From positions 45,398,758 to 45,462,757 of the forward strand of contig JANAVB010005597.1 in NCBI GenBank assembly GCA_029216955.1: DNA of 64,000 nucleotides, given 5' to 3'. A model generated the notes under the pieces. It was not told the origin of the DNA, made no database searches, and saw only the letters and a list, made by a program, of their open reading frames with translations. Position 1 is the first letter of the stretch. Every line of letters begins with the position of its first letter. Shown one piece after another: positions 12,012 to 23,402 of this stretch. The stretch comes from Iris pallida (lineage: Eukaryota > Streptophyta > Magnoliopsida > Asparagales > Iridaceae). A program made the translations under genes and the position numbers.

Positions 12012-13974
12012 GTCCTCGCATGTACTGATGAAAAGACCCATTTTCTAAACCGACATTTAGTATTTATGTTGAATCATGCTACTTAGCTTATGATCTTGTT
12101 ATATTCTCCTTAGAGTCAATTTCATGGCATATTTGAATGTGTTAAAGCATGTTATCATGTCAAGCATGTTATTCGAATTGAGTAGGCAAGCAGGCAAGCA
12201 ATCTCGTGTTTGTTTCGTGGTGCGACTTCTTACCAACATAGACGCACTCGCCCTTGCATCGGCGCAAGATGAATATGCCCCATTCCTTCCCTGTCATGTT
12301 ATAAGTGCTCTCAATGCAGGATCTTTGTGTACATGATACATACGTGCATGCACTTTTAACCTATCGTTCCTTAACTATATGAAGGTCATTGGCATATTCG
12401 TGTCAGAATGGACTAAAGGTGTTTCTCATTTTCTTTCCTCTCTTTCTTTTCTTTCTTCTCTTTCTTTCTTTCTTTTTTTTCTTGATCTCTTTTCTTTTCT
12501 CAAATTGGGTAGCACGGTGCTTCACGGGTTGGGTTGCTATCCCAAACAATCGAAGACATATCGTATGCATACCATCTTTTGTGACTTTTCACATCTATAA
12601 CCGGTTGCTAGTCGTCTTACAGATGTACGTCCATCAAAGATTATATCCCTCCTAGGCCGAACAGTCCCTGTGCTTTAGCACAACCCGTTCGGAGGGAACA
12701 TTCCTGTGCATGGAAGATTATCTCGTCATTTTCTTAAGTCTATTCGACCATGCAACGCACTATTATTCAAACAATCAAACATAGTCTTGAGTCCGAGACT
12801 CAGACTCAATCATCTTATATTTCTTCCATTAACTTTCTATGTTCTCACATTCCATACTTCGTTTCAATATTCAATGGCATCATGCCTCAACTCAATGTTC
12901 GTCAACCGAATGACCTGAAGGTCCCGAACACTTTTTGAGGTATCATGCCACATCTGACAGTTCCGTCACCTACATGCCATAACTGTTCTCTTCCTAACGA
13001 AGCCATCTTTTATGATTCTCGTGCACGTAGGCACGCTTTGACACGATTGTTCTTATTTCTTCGATTCGTGCATAGGATGCACGCCTCGATACCGTAATTC
13101 CATATTCTTAGCCTTAATGTTCAATGTTCGTGGCTTGCACGCTAGGGCGCTTGCCTTCAAAATCTTTTAATGTGCTAGCCTTTCTAACTCGTGTGCGAAG
13201 GCACGAAATGGCTCGTGCGCTAAGTCACTCGACGAATACAGTTATTCCATGTTCTTGTGGCTTGCGCACTGAGGCGCTCGCCTCTGCGATATCCAATATT
13301 CCATAGCGACTCGTACATTTGATGCATGTTTTATTTCAATTGTTCTAACTAGCGACACACACTATTATTTATCTTCCGATCGGACCACGTCCGTGGCGTC
13401 GATAGGTTAACTTAGCATACAATGATAATTCTTACTTAGGCATGAAGGAATAAAAGAAGAGTCAGTCCTCCCACCTTAAATCGATATGCCTTGTTGTTTG
13501 CCGAGCCGATGCAGATCGATTTCATATCTTTGTTACATGGCTAAATTTTTTGACTTAGCCATTCGAGCACTTCTTGTTTCATTGAACTACTCGATCGATT
13601 TTGGCCTACCATGCCTAAATCTCAGCCCGTTGCGAGACGGTGATTTAGGTTTTGCGGACCCGTTGCGAATAAGGCAAAATATCAACCTCTAATATTTTAG
13701 CGTAAATGGATAGCCTGCACATAAAGCCAACTAAAATCAATACTTGTATCGATTCGGACTTGCGCCTTGGTAGATTCGATTTCTTAGAATCTTCGAGCCG
13801 ACTCAACGCACTTATCCTTTGGGACAATGCAACTCTTCGCATCGACTTAGTTTGATGCATTGCTCGGGACAACGTAACTCTCGTATCGATTCGCATCGAT
13901 ACATTTCATTCAATCAACGCGACTCTTTGAGTCAACGTCTCAGCATAATACGTCGTACGAAGCGGGGTATTATA
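12012..13974. mobile_element. Right part of LTR remnant L
   Basis: It continues from 3383 once element B is removed. It ends GGGGTATTATA, one transition from the GGGGTATTACA-type end common in plant gypsy LTRs. At 13020-13290 the words GGCACG, GTGCG, GCGCT and TGCACG recur every 20-40 bp. A CT-rich run (TTTCTTTCTC type) lies at 12420-12510. No gene seen. The other end is not in the window, or lies left of LTR A. Confidence 0.45.
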
Positions 13975-13992
13975 TAATATACCACTCAAAAC
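13975..13992. other. Short unassigned spacer
   Basis: 18 bp between the presumed end of LTR L and the first base homologous to the Y LTR. Nothing recognisable. Confidence 0.3.
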
Positions 13993-15587
13993 TATAGAAG
14001 TATGGAATTTCAGGCGTATCTATAGACAAGAATTCCTATGCGCTCAACCCAAACATGCGACCAACTCAAATGTGACAGGAAGCTCAAACAGATACTTGGC
14101 ACAGCAAAGAACAGTACAAGTTTAAAGACATTAAAAATAAGGCTTTTATTTCATATAAAATTCTATTACATGTCTAAAGAAAGGCTTTACAAAGGAGAAC
14201 TTCTACAAAAAAAATCCTAAAGCTACTGCCAGGCGCAACAACTGCTATTCGCCCCATGCCAGGCGCATCATCTGTCAGGCGCATCACTCTGATGTCTCAT
14301 CCCGGCACATCGTCTCATCATTAAGGCGCAGGCGCATCAGCACCAATCAGCCCTTGTGTAGCAGGAGGAGGAGCTCTCATATCTCGACAAGGATCGCGAC
14401 ACGATGCCTCGGTCTTCGGAAGCAACAGGCACACTCGACAGCCTGTGGCTCTGCCAGCATAACGAAAGACGAAGCACGGTCGCCCCGATCTTTAGATGCA
14501 ACAGGCACCATCGGCCTGTGTCGGGACTCGATGATCCTGATATTTGGATGCAACAGACACTATCACGGAAGCTCAGAACGACGGAAAGACTGGGGCAGTG
14601 CATCTTCACCCTCGGGTAAAGCTCGAGTTCAGCAGTTCGCCAAGGCGGAGCTCCGGCCAAGTTTATCTTTATATCGAAATGAAGAATGAAAGCAAAGCTT
14701 TCCCTTATACGGCTATTTATAAGTACGGGCAGCCTACACCCGAGTGCCAAATGGCCAATATTCTAAATTCCATGCAATGAATTTGCATTAATAGCAAATG
14801 CATTCGTCTCCTCGTATTCGGCTAAGTCAAAGCAGTCATTTATGCCTCGAAGAACTCAACAGGTGGGCCAAAAAGGATGCGACACATTGGCAGATGCGTC
14901 GTCGATATCATGCGCTTCCTATGGATGCGCCCAGCGGGCTATAGCCATGCACCCAGATTGGCACTAACCAATGCAACCCTCTCCATCAAACATTTAATGT
15001 TGAATGACAAAGGCGGCAACGCATTCCAAGAGCCGTCCAATCAGCTGTACAGAAAATGAAGCATCGCTGATGTCAGCACCATCATTACACCTTAGGTCGG
15101 CAACAAGCCATACGGCCGACCGATCATCGTATGCGCCTCGTAGCTAGGCGCTCAGAAGACGAGATGTATCCTAGTGGACATACGCCCCCTCGGCTCACTT
15201 CTGATCTCAAGCAACAGAAGACAAAGCTCTGTTTACGCCTCAAAAGCCATGTGCCTGGACTTGCTCATGGCTCCTAAAAGTCATGAGACCAAGTCGCCTC
15301 CCCTGCGCCTAATTCTAGGTGCACCCTGATGCGAAGCTCTGCATGCGCCTCAAAAGACGTGCATCCAGACTCGTCTATGATGCCTAAAACTCATAGACTA
15401 AGTCGTCTCTATGTACACCGATCCTAGGTGCGCCCCGACAGATCACTCTCCTCCAAAACCGAGATCTTTGAGCCACAGGTATACGCCACGCGTCCCTTAA
15501 CTCAGTTCTATTCAAAGAATGGGTGCTAACCACCCAAGATCTCAGCAACAACCAAATCTCAGCAATTATCACGTGTCAACTTTCACG
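13993..15587 (+). mobile_element. Left copy of the Tat-type (element Y) LTR
   Basis: It aligns with the LTR at 57688-59112 from TATAGAAGTATGG (TGTAGAAGCATGG in the right copy) to GTGCTAAC (15523-15530), after which the right copy is cut by a hAT-like insertion. A TATA-like TATTTATAAG lies near 14711-14720. GGCGCAT/ATGCGCC words cluster at 14225-14345 and 14870-15440. Compared with the right copy it has an extra tandem duplication of about 110 bp (15226-15440). The X-family LTR begins at 15588, so the true LTR end is not seen. It is likely the 5' LTR of the element whose body resumes at 50706. Confidence 0.65.
15226..15440 (+). repeat. Tandem ~110-bp duplication in Y LTR, each unit with a hairpin
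   Basis: Two units begin AGCTCTG..ACGCCTCAAAAG / AGCTCTGCATGCGCCTCAAAAG. Unit 1 folds as GACTTGCTCATG / CATGAG-AC-CAAGTC (15258-15295). Unit 2 folds as GTCTATGA / TCATAGAC with outer GACT/AGTC (15368-15404). The stems differ but both pair, around a shared CCTAAAA loop. The right LTR has only one unit (58955-58980). Confidence 0.7.
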
Positions 15588-16636
15588 TGTCAAACTATAT
15601 ATCTATAGGTCCGGTTTTCTGATACGAACCCAACCGTATATCCGAAGTTGGATTCCGGTGGGCCGTGCACAAAATTGCCCGTTGAGTCAGATCGTAGGGC
15701 CCGTAAAACAGCGATCCGGTCAACTATCTCATAATCAGACCAAACTTGGCATACAGGACCAGAAAAACGATACGGTCCTACTGGCGCAAGTTTCGTCTCG
15801 ATCTGACGAACGTGCACAAAGTAATTAGAAAATTTGCACAGAGGCCGATACGGTGAATTTTGATGGATACGCATCAAATTCGTCGCACATACGCAACCAA
15901 TTTGAATTCTGTCAAAGCACACACGTCCACAAATCCGTTACACACCTTTTGATGCTTTCGGTTCGCGACTACGTCGCCTGGATTGACGGGACGCACGTCG
16001 TATCAGAGATTTTTTAATGTTTTGAAAACAGTTTTTTGGTAAACTTTGGGATCCGATTTCTCGACACATAGTCGATGAAATCGACTTCTGCAAAATCGGT
16101 TGTGGAGTCCTATAGGTTGTCTATAAATCTATTCAAGCATATTTTTGAATCAGTCAAAGGATTTGCGAGAATTCGCCTTCCAACAGAGTGTTTGTACTGC
16201 TATATTCTGTCCTGTTCCGGGGTGTTCTTCATCAACTTTCCGTCGACTTTCTGGGCGATCTAGATCGTACAAAATTAAACTAAATGAATAGACTTTTAGG
16301 CCTATAGGTTGTGCTCGTACCTGAAGTAAAAGTTCCAGGAACGATCGACTACACATCACGAAAACCCGCGTCAAAGTCGTCCCCGTGGTTTGCGTCGCTG
16401 CTGTCGTTTCCAGCGGCTTCCTGCCGCTGCAGTCATTTCTGGCCGGCGGATGGCCGGCCTACGGTGCTGTGGGCGTGTGCGGCCATGCCGCCAGGGGTTG
16501 GGGAGCTCGGCGCTAGGGTTTTGTTTTGGCAACTCCTCTCTCGATATAAGTTTATATATATACGAATTTTCTCTCGGGTTGGCTTCGTGGGAACTATGGG
16601 GCTCGGCCTAGGTTGAATGTTGCTGCTTTCCTTCAT

Positions 16637-16645
16637 TTATATATA

Positions 16646-16713
<68 letters not shown>
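16637..16713. repeat. (TA)n microsatellite
   Basis: A run of alternating A and T of about 75 bp, interrupted once by a C near 16647, inside LTR X1. Confidence 0.95.
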
Positions 16714-16715
<2 letters not shown>

Positions 16716-17029
16716 ACTACCTAATTTCTAAAAATCATAATATTAAATCTTCCTAGTATAGGGTCATTATAACAATATGTACACAGGTATAAAATATATT
16801 TATTTTCAAAAATAGGAAATAATCAATAATAATTATATATGTATATATACACATCAATTTTTCTTAACAATAATATTAATGAAATGTAGGAGAACAGAAT
16901 ACAGTAATTCAATACCAGATGTACTTAAAATTGCAGATATAGTCTAATATCGCCAACTGCATAAGGGTAGCTAAGCATGGTGTTTATCCTATTTCTAAAA
17001 AAATAGAATATCAATTCAATAACTATAAA

Positions 17030-17034
<5 letters not shown>

Positions 17035-17116
<82 letters not shown>
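17035..17116. repeat. (TA)n microsatellite
   Basis: A nearly pure alternating A/T run of about 80 bp inside LTR X1, followed by an interrupted AT-rich tail with the repeated word ATCCTTTATAT. Confidence 0.95.
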
Positions 17117-17118
<2 letters not shown>

Positions 17119-17625
17119 TTTATATAAAAATATATATATATAAATCCTTTATATATGAAATATCTATTTGGACAATTTGTCTATTTGGACAATCAAAATT
17201 AATAAATGTAATATTTACGTCTACATGGACGTCTTTGGTCTCAATACAAGATTACATGGGCTCGATTTCGGTTCGGGTCTAGTCCGAGCCAAATCGATAC
17301 AACCGGGTCTCCTATAAGTCAATAATATAATTAATAAATAATTAAAATATCTTTAGAGGTTAAGTCGCAACTTGGCCTGGTTTTTCTAGTTAGGACATAC
17401 TTATGGCTGGGTCTTCCCTACCATGGCTAACATATTAGTCAAAGCACGCCACTGCACTATCCGTGCCATAATTTCTAGTCACCTTGTACTCAAATTCCTA
17501 ACCATGGCTAAAATTATCTACCGTAATAATTAACTAAACAATTATCTAAAAAAATCTAAAAATCAACATTTAAATCAAATAAATAATAATAAAATATTTT
17601 AAAATTTTCAGAAATGGGAGCTACA

Positions 17626-17665
17626 AATATACCCACCTTAAAAATAATTTCGTCCTCGAAATTTA
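17626..17665 (-). promoter_or_regulatory. Polypurine tract and 3' end block beside LTR X1
   Basis: On the minus strand: AAATTTCGAGGACGAAATTA followed by TTTTTAAGGTGGGTATATT. This matches the block before the 3' LTRs of Z (25955) and W (37776) and is typical of plant gypsy 3' ends. It sets minus orientation for the X element. Confidence 0.75.
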
Positions 17666-20600
17666 AGGGAAGAGTCCATCAGTTATGATAGAAGACGGGT
17701 TCCATTAGCTATCATCTATTCTCATGGTCATTTCGTACTATGAATCATTGAGGATTTCTACCCATATTTTGTCACGCTACTCTCTCAAATCTCTTGTCGC
17801 TAAAACTTTATAATCATCCAACTAATCTCTAGAATTGCTACCAATAGATATCTACTGCCTATGGCATCTATAATCGTCTCCTATCTATCAAGCAACCCAA
17901 AATTTAACAAGCAATAAATTTACACAAGTAGCTAAAAAATATTGTTAAATTCTAATAAGCGTGACCATTCGTCGCTCTGAAATAGGAAGGACAGAAAGAT
18001 AAGGAAGAATAATCGAGAGCAAGTATAAAGTTTCAAGAGCGGTAGAGAGTTTCCAATGATGCAGATAGAAAGAAAGTTTATGAACCATTGACTTATTTGC
18101 TAGGTTGGGCTACTCTAGTCTAGTCACTTGCTAAATTGAAGGACCCTTTGTTTCTTAGAGGGGCTTGCAATCAGTGCAATACAGAAGTTTCGTTCTCGAA
18201 ATTAATCTAAACAAGGTTCCATAATAGAACGAAATTTTGAGAAATCAAGATTGTGATCTTTTCTGTGGTTATTTAAACACACGAGTAAGGGATAGGGATT
18301 TGGATGGTTGGAAGGTTTTGGGAACAAAGAATTTGACCCAATCATACTCCAAATCAATCATAAAATATTGTCTAAAACAATACCTATTACTTTAAATAAT
18401 ACTTGTAATAAAATCAATTGTCAAAATATTGTTAAGAATAATTCAGATATTTATAGTTGTATATATACATATTTTTTTTCCACAATTACAATATCTTCTA
18501 AAATAATATAGTAATAATTTTGAATTTAATATAACCCTTGATAAAATAGTAATTCAAATAATCCTAAAATAAAATCTCTTCTAAAATTTTGCAAATCTCT
18601 CCCCTGTTTTTGTTCCAAAATATCTAAAATAGAAATAGATTAAAAATTATTTTCCGATTTGGAAAAATAATTAAACTAAAATAAACTAAATGGAGAATGT
18701 AAGAAAACGGAAAGTGGGCTTACGACCTACCCACCTTAGAATAATTTGTCCTCGAATTTAAGGACTAGGATGATCAAATCTTTCTAAGATTTAAATAAAT
18801 ATTGGGTTTAACAAATCAAAATCAATCAATAATGATTTTAAAAATAATTCGAGATTTTATTAAAATATTAAAAATATATTTGATTCTAAATATAATACAA
18901 TAATAATTCAAATGAATAATATGTTTATCAAATGACTTGGAAAATATGGTATGTATTATTTAAACAATACATATCTTTGTTAGTCCAAGACTGAATCAAA
19001 CTAACTATAACAAAATGAATTTAATTGATAATTAATATTTGCAAATAATTTAAACAATATTTTATAAATTCTAAATCAAAAATGGTTTGACAAAAATTTT
19101 TGTTGTCATCCAAATATATTCTATAGTGGTTACAAATAAAATCTATTTTTTAACCAAAATTTATTAAAATAAAATAAAATAAAACTTTTGAAAGTAGGGA
19201 TGTGGGTTTACAATTCTACCCACCTTAAAAATAATTTGTCTCCAAAATTTCAAAGAGCACGATTAGGCACGACTATGAAGAATAATCAAGGAACCAAATT
19301 TTTAATTGATATGAATAAAACGACGAATGGTATAATCAAGGGAGTAATATGATTCATGATCTAATTAGTCACGCTTAAAATGACAAAGATACTAAACAAA
19401 AGGAGAGTGTGATTTGGTACGATCAGTATTCGGTCAAATGGTCTAGTTGACAACCAAATATTTTTAAGAACGGTCAAGATTGAAACGGTTGGGCACGACC
19501 AATCTATGGTCAGCATGGTTGAGTCATTACCCGCCTTTTAAGGAATGACCAAGGTTCTCGATAAAATCCAAACAGGATTTTAGTCACATTTAAGTTGCAG
19601 TCACGATCAAGGCTAATCGTGCAAGTCATCCAAGCAGGATGAAAATAGAAAGTCGGTACGAGCATGATCATGATCAAAATAGTCGTGACTGTAGTTGGAA
19701 TGAAAGTATAACCTTAGCTATGATTTAGTTGAAATTATAGTCACGATTATGATTTAGTCTCGATAAAATGGTTTAATAATTGAAATCATCTTGGTACGAA
19801 CAACTAGTTGAACAAAATTATTTAGGCCCGATCATGGAATTGAATTCTAAGATGACAGGCGAAATGGCACGATCGAAATAGAGTCGAATAGTTTAGTCGT
19901 GATCAAAAAGTATTTAAGGATGATCCACACGAAATTGTTCTAACATGAACGATTGTGTAGGCATGATCATAGAATCAAACCTAGGAAAGGATACGAATTG
20001 ACTCGATCAAAATGTAATAAAAGGAGTCTAGTCATGATCGAAATTGTTCAAGGATGATCAAGTCCAAAAATGCTTAAAATATTTATCCACGATTATTTAG
20101 GCACGAGTTTAGAATCAAAATCTAGGTAGTTTTAGGAATCCAGTCGAAATTATAATAAAAGATGACAATCTGAAAAAATAGAAGGATAAGAAGGAAGGAA
20201 GAATTACTGGTTTATCAGGAAGATTGTGACTAGCAATAAGCACAAATCAATTTGAAAACTCAATAGTTATATTCCAATAAGACGTAGTCCCTATGGTATT
20301 CGAAACTCGTAAACATAATCGAAGTCATTTTACCAAGAATTTATGCCTCGCCAGTGTACAGCTAGCTGCATTGAACCCTTGGTTCCACAACTCAAGCTAT
20401 GTTGCGGTAACGAATACCCTATCAACTCTATCTAATCTTGACATAACAACTCAAGGATAAAATAAGACGTCCAAGACATAATTTTAATAATTTTCGATCA
20501 CCCACACGCTTACTTGAAATTATTTCAACTTAGGGGTCATGTCACACCAGTGCGCTGCTGGCTGCAGTGAACCCGCAGTCTCGATAATTCAAATAAGTGA

Positions 20601-21289
20601 CGACAGTGCGCTGCTGTCTTGTCATCGCAAGTCATCAAAATTATTCCAACTATATCCCCAAGAATATCAAAGGAGTTTAAAATATTGTACAAGTTGATAA
20701 AGATAGAAAAGTGTAAGTACATGCTCTTCAAGTATAAGGTCAGCTTCTTGAAAAGAAAAACAATTGATTAGAAAGGATAATGATCGAAGTCAAAATAAGT
20801 AAGAAAATCTTATAATCCTTATTTCACGGATATTCAACGATTAGGAGAAAACTTTTGAATCCAAACTTAACTCGAGATTAATAGACAAACGAGTGAGAAA
20901 TTATTTTTTTTAAAATAATTCCCTAGGTCCAAGGAAAAGAATATAAGTGATACGAACTTATGATATGGTGATGTTTAGAAAAGACATAAGATAAAGTTGT
21001 ACAATTGATCATGAGTAGAGGTAAATGGCCAAAGGCAAAAGAAACATAAACTTAAATTTATATTTCCCTAATATTCAGGATCGAAGGAAAATATATAAAA
21101 AGCACTATGTCTACCTATTATGAATATATTTATACACAAATATATATGTATAGCCTAAGTAAATCCCAAAAATCCCAAAATATCATTCTATGAGAAGGTT
21201 ATCCTATTTCCAAGTAAAATATAAATTTAAATAGCAATAATACATATATTATATTCAATATATAATATATATAAAAATTATTCACAATA
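17666..21289 (-). mobile_element. Degenerate X-family remnants with two more LTR/polypurine junctions
   Basis: No protein domain survives. Two further LTR ends followed by the same 3' block are visible: TTACGA then ACCTACCCACCTTAGAAT (around 18715-18762), and TTTACA then ATTCTACCCACCTTAAAAAT (around 19200-19250). The region therefore holds several stacked LTR 3' ends rather than one internal region. It also holds a CACGATC-rich stretch (19255-20115). Elsewhere it is plain AT-rich sequence. Confidence 0.5.
19255..20115. repeat. Dispersed array of CACGATC-like motifs
   Basis: Variants of GGCACGATC, GTCACGATC, GGTACGA and CATGATC, plus reverse forms such as GTCGTGATC, occur about 22 times in 860 bp at irregular spacing, often preceded by G or T. 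The intervening sequence is not repeated. The motif is rare in the AT-rich flanks. Confidence 0.7.
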
Positions 21290-21707
21290 CTAGAAATGGA
21301 CTACCAATGTATATACATATCTATATATCTACATAGACGACGTTGGTCGTACTACATGACCACCAAGACTTGGGTTGAGTTCGGGCTAGTTTGGAACAAC
21401 AGGTCTTCTAAAAGCCAATAATCTTAATAATAAGTAATTAAATTATTCCTAGGGTTATGTCGCGATTTGGTCTGGTTTTTTTAGTTATACACACCTATGA
21501 CTCGGCCTCCTCTACCATGGCTAGAACACTAGTCAAGGTACTCGACCACTCTCTCAGTGTCAAAATTCCTGGTTATCTTGCACTCCAAAACTTAACCATG
21601 ATTAAGGATGTATATAATAAGTATTTATAAAATTTTAAAATCATATTTTAATTCAAACAAATAAATAAAAGGATTTTTTTTTCAAACTTTTGGAAAGAGG
21701 GGTTACG
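21290..21707 (-). mobile_element. Diverged X-family LTR end (copy X2) and junction
   Basis: It aligns with 17210-17625 through TCTACATAGACG, AGCCAATAAT, GGTTATGTCGCG, TACCATGGCTA and ends GGGGTTACGA, followed by a decayed ATCTACTCACTTTAGAAATA block. It is clearly older than the X1/X3 pair. Confidence 0.65.
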
Positions 21708-21996
21708 AATCTACTCACTTTAGAAATACTATCGAATCAGAATACAATAGTTCATTCTTCGATAAAACCATCTAATAGGATTTAGAATACGATAAAGCCT
21801 ATGTAGCAACCTTAACTACCCAACTGTCAAATTAAACTAGGGACTCTTAGTCCTAACCATTCTCTTAAAATTGATTTACTCCTAGTTGTGAATGAGCATT
21901 TCCTAGTCGCAGGCTCGCAGTAGTACGACTAATATGGTACTACCACGAGTTTGCACAATTTGTAAAAATTGACCTGCATGGGCTACCACAAAAACT
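21708..21996 (-). mobile_element. Short remnant between X2 and the 5' LTR X3, with conserved primer-region motif
   Basis: Only about 290 bp separate the X2 polypurine junction from the next LTR start, so almost all of the internal region is deleted. At 21971-21990 it carries GACCTGCATGGGCTACCACA, the counterpart of motifs beside the Z and W 5' LTRs (31126-31147, 42926-42947). Confidence 0.6.
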
Positions 21997-22040
21997 TGTC
22001 AAGACCCGTGCCAGCTTTTCGGATACGAGACGTGTCCAAG
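21997..22040 (-). mobile_element. First fragment of 5' LTR X3
   Basis: It begins TGTCAAGACCCGTGCC, right after the conserved primer-region motif, and continues for 44 bp until chromovirus Z starts at 22041. The next X3 sequence is at 33836. Confidence 0.55.
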
Positions 22041-22744
22041 TGTCACGCCGCAGAACCAGAATACCGGAGAGCGGGGGAGTGACACAGCCAGCTACGTATT
22101 ACGGGTAGATGAATACCGTATAATACGATCAATGCCGTCTAAAAGACAAGAGGGTGCATACTACATGAAAGTCTCACTATGGTCACTTTACATCTATTGT
22201 CTCAATCATTCAAACGTAAAGCAAAAATAGAGAACATGTAAGATAAAGCAATAAGGCATCCCAAACGCTCAGTCAAAATATTCTTGAGATATGGCTTTAC
22301 AAAACATAGCCAAATGATGTAGCAAAGTATACACAATTGTTATCAGCTGCAGTCTGACTTAATTACAATTATGTAAAAGTAAGTATAAGACAATTCGACT
22401 AACATGTCGGTACCAAATGGCAAGGTATAAAGTAAGTATTAAAACAAGCGAGGAAATAAGGAACCCACTCGTGTCCTCCTACGATCATTCCTCTAGTATT
22501 GACCATCTTGGAAGTGGAAGTAAGCTGAGTCCTCGGGAACCGGCTCTAAATCTGGCCATGCAAAACCAGAGAGGTTAGACCTCTAATAGCAAGTACCACA
22601 AGGAAGCACGATATGAGAAATTAGAACCAATGATAAAAATTAAGAATATAATAATTAGTCTCTGCTTGCTACTGGGATTCACATAACTGTAGGAGCGTAA
22701 AAAGTGTTTCAATGAGGGAGTCATCTCAGTCATAAGTGGCCCGC

Positions 22745-23388
22745 TTTACGCCTAACAGAGCAGGGAATTTCTTTACGCCCAAGACAAGGCTAATTGTATT
22801 ACGCCTAAGCAGATTGATCTTTTTACGCTTGGGTCTACACCGGTGATTTTATGCCAAGGACTGAAGCAGCCTCTTTCATGCTGGACAAAAGCCATCAAAT
22901 CTCGCATTTAAAGCTGACTTTGACATGAAGATATCAATGATGGCATTTACCACAGAATTCAATGGAATTTTTCTCATACAAAGACCATTGTTTTCGTTTA
23001 TAGAGATCGAGCTACTTTACGCTCACTGAATGGTTTCTTTTACGCACGGGGTTTTACATGAGTCTTTACGCTCATCAAAAACAATGTGTGCGTGAAGTCT
23101 ATTTGAGCCATTTTACGCTCAAGGTTATTCGATAACCGTTTTACGCTGGAAACCCATGACAGAGCTAGTTTACGCTCATCTTTTTACGCCCGATTCGTTC
23201 TGGCCAGTCTGGAACGTGGTGTGCCTACGTGGTATTCATGCCACCTATTTCGAAGAACGTGTGTACATGTATCCTATTCTTACTGAAATGATGGGACACG
23301 TGTTAGCACATACAGAGGATGATTCTGATCGTGGAGGACAGTTGTTAGCGTAAAGACAGATGTTGATACTCTTTTACGCACGAAAGCC
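22745..23388 (+). repeat. TTTACGC motif array in the U3 region of solo LTR T
   Basis: TTTACGC or close forms (CTTTACGCC, ATTACGCC, TTTTACGCT, TTTATGCC) occur near 22746, 22771, 22799, 22815, 22850, 23032, 23040, 23066, 23111, 23141, 23168, 23182 and 23371. Most are followed by C or T and sit at irregular distances. The array ends just upstream of the TATA box. Confidence 0.8.
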
Positions 23389-23394
23389 CCAGTC

Positions 23395-23402
23395 TATAAA
23401 TA
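23395..23402 (+). promoter_or_regulatory. TATA box of solo LTR T
   Basis: TATAAATA in a CCAGTC..GATTT context, about 35 bp before an ACACACAGAGGGAGAGA leader-like stretch. This is a normal plant promoter layout. Confidence 0.7.

Larger units (their letters stand above)
15588..17625 (-). mobile_element. 3' LTR of an X-family gypsy element (copy X1)
   Basis: It starts TGTCAAAC and ends GGGAGCTACA, followed at once by a plant gypsy polypurine/3' end block. The last ~330 bp match 33836-33948 plus 50485-50705, and more loosely 21290-21707. A minus-strand TATA-like run (TATATATAAAC) is at 16549-16562, and the GC-rich stretch at 16330-16520 would then be transcribed leader. The left boundary rests on similarity to the X LTR start at 21997 (TTTTC-GATACGA shared) and is tentative. 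Confidence 0.55.

Noticed and set aside
16005..16015. CGTATCAGAGA resembling the initiator-Met primer site on the plus strand
   Set aside because: It lies inside LTR X1, has no LTR boundary before it, and its orientation disagrees with the X polypurine tract.
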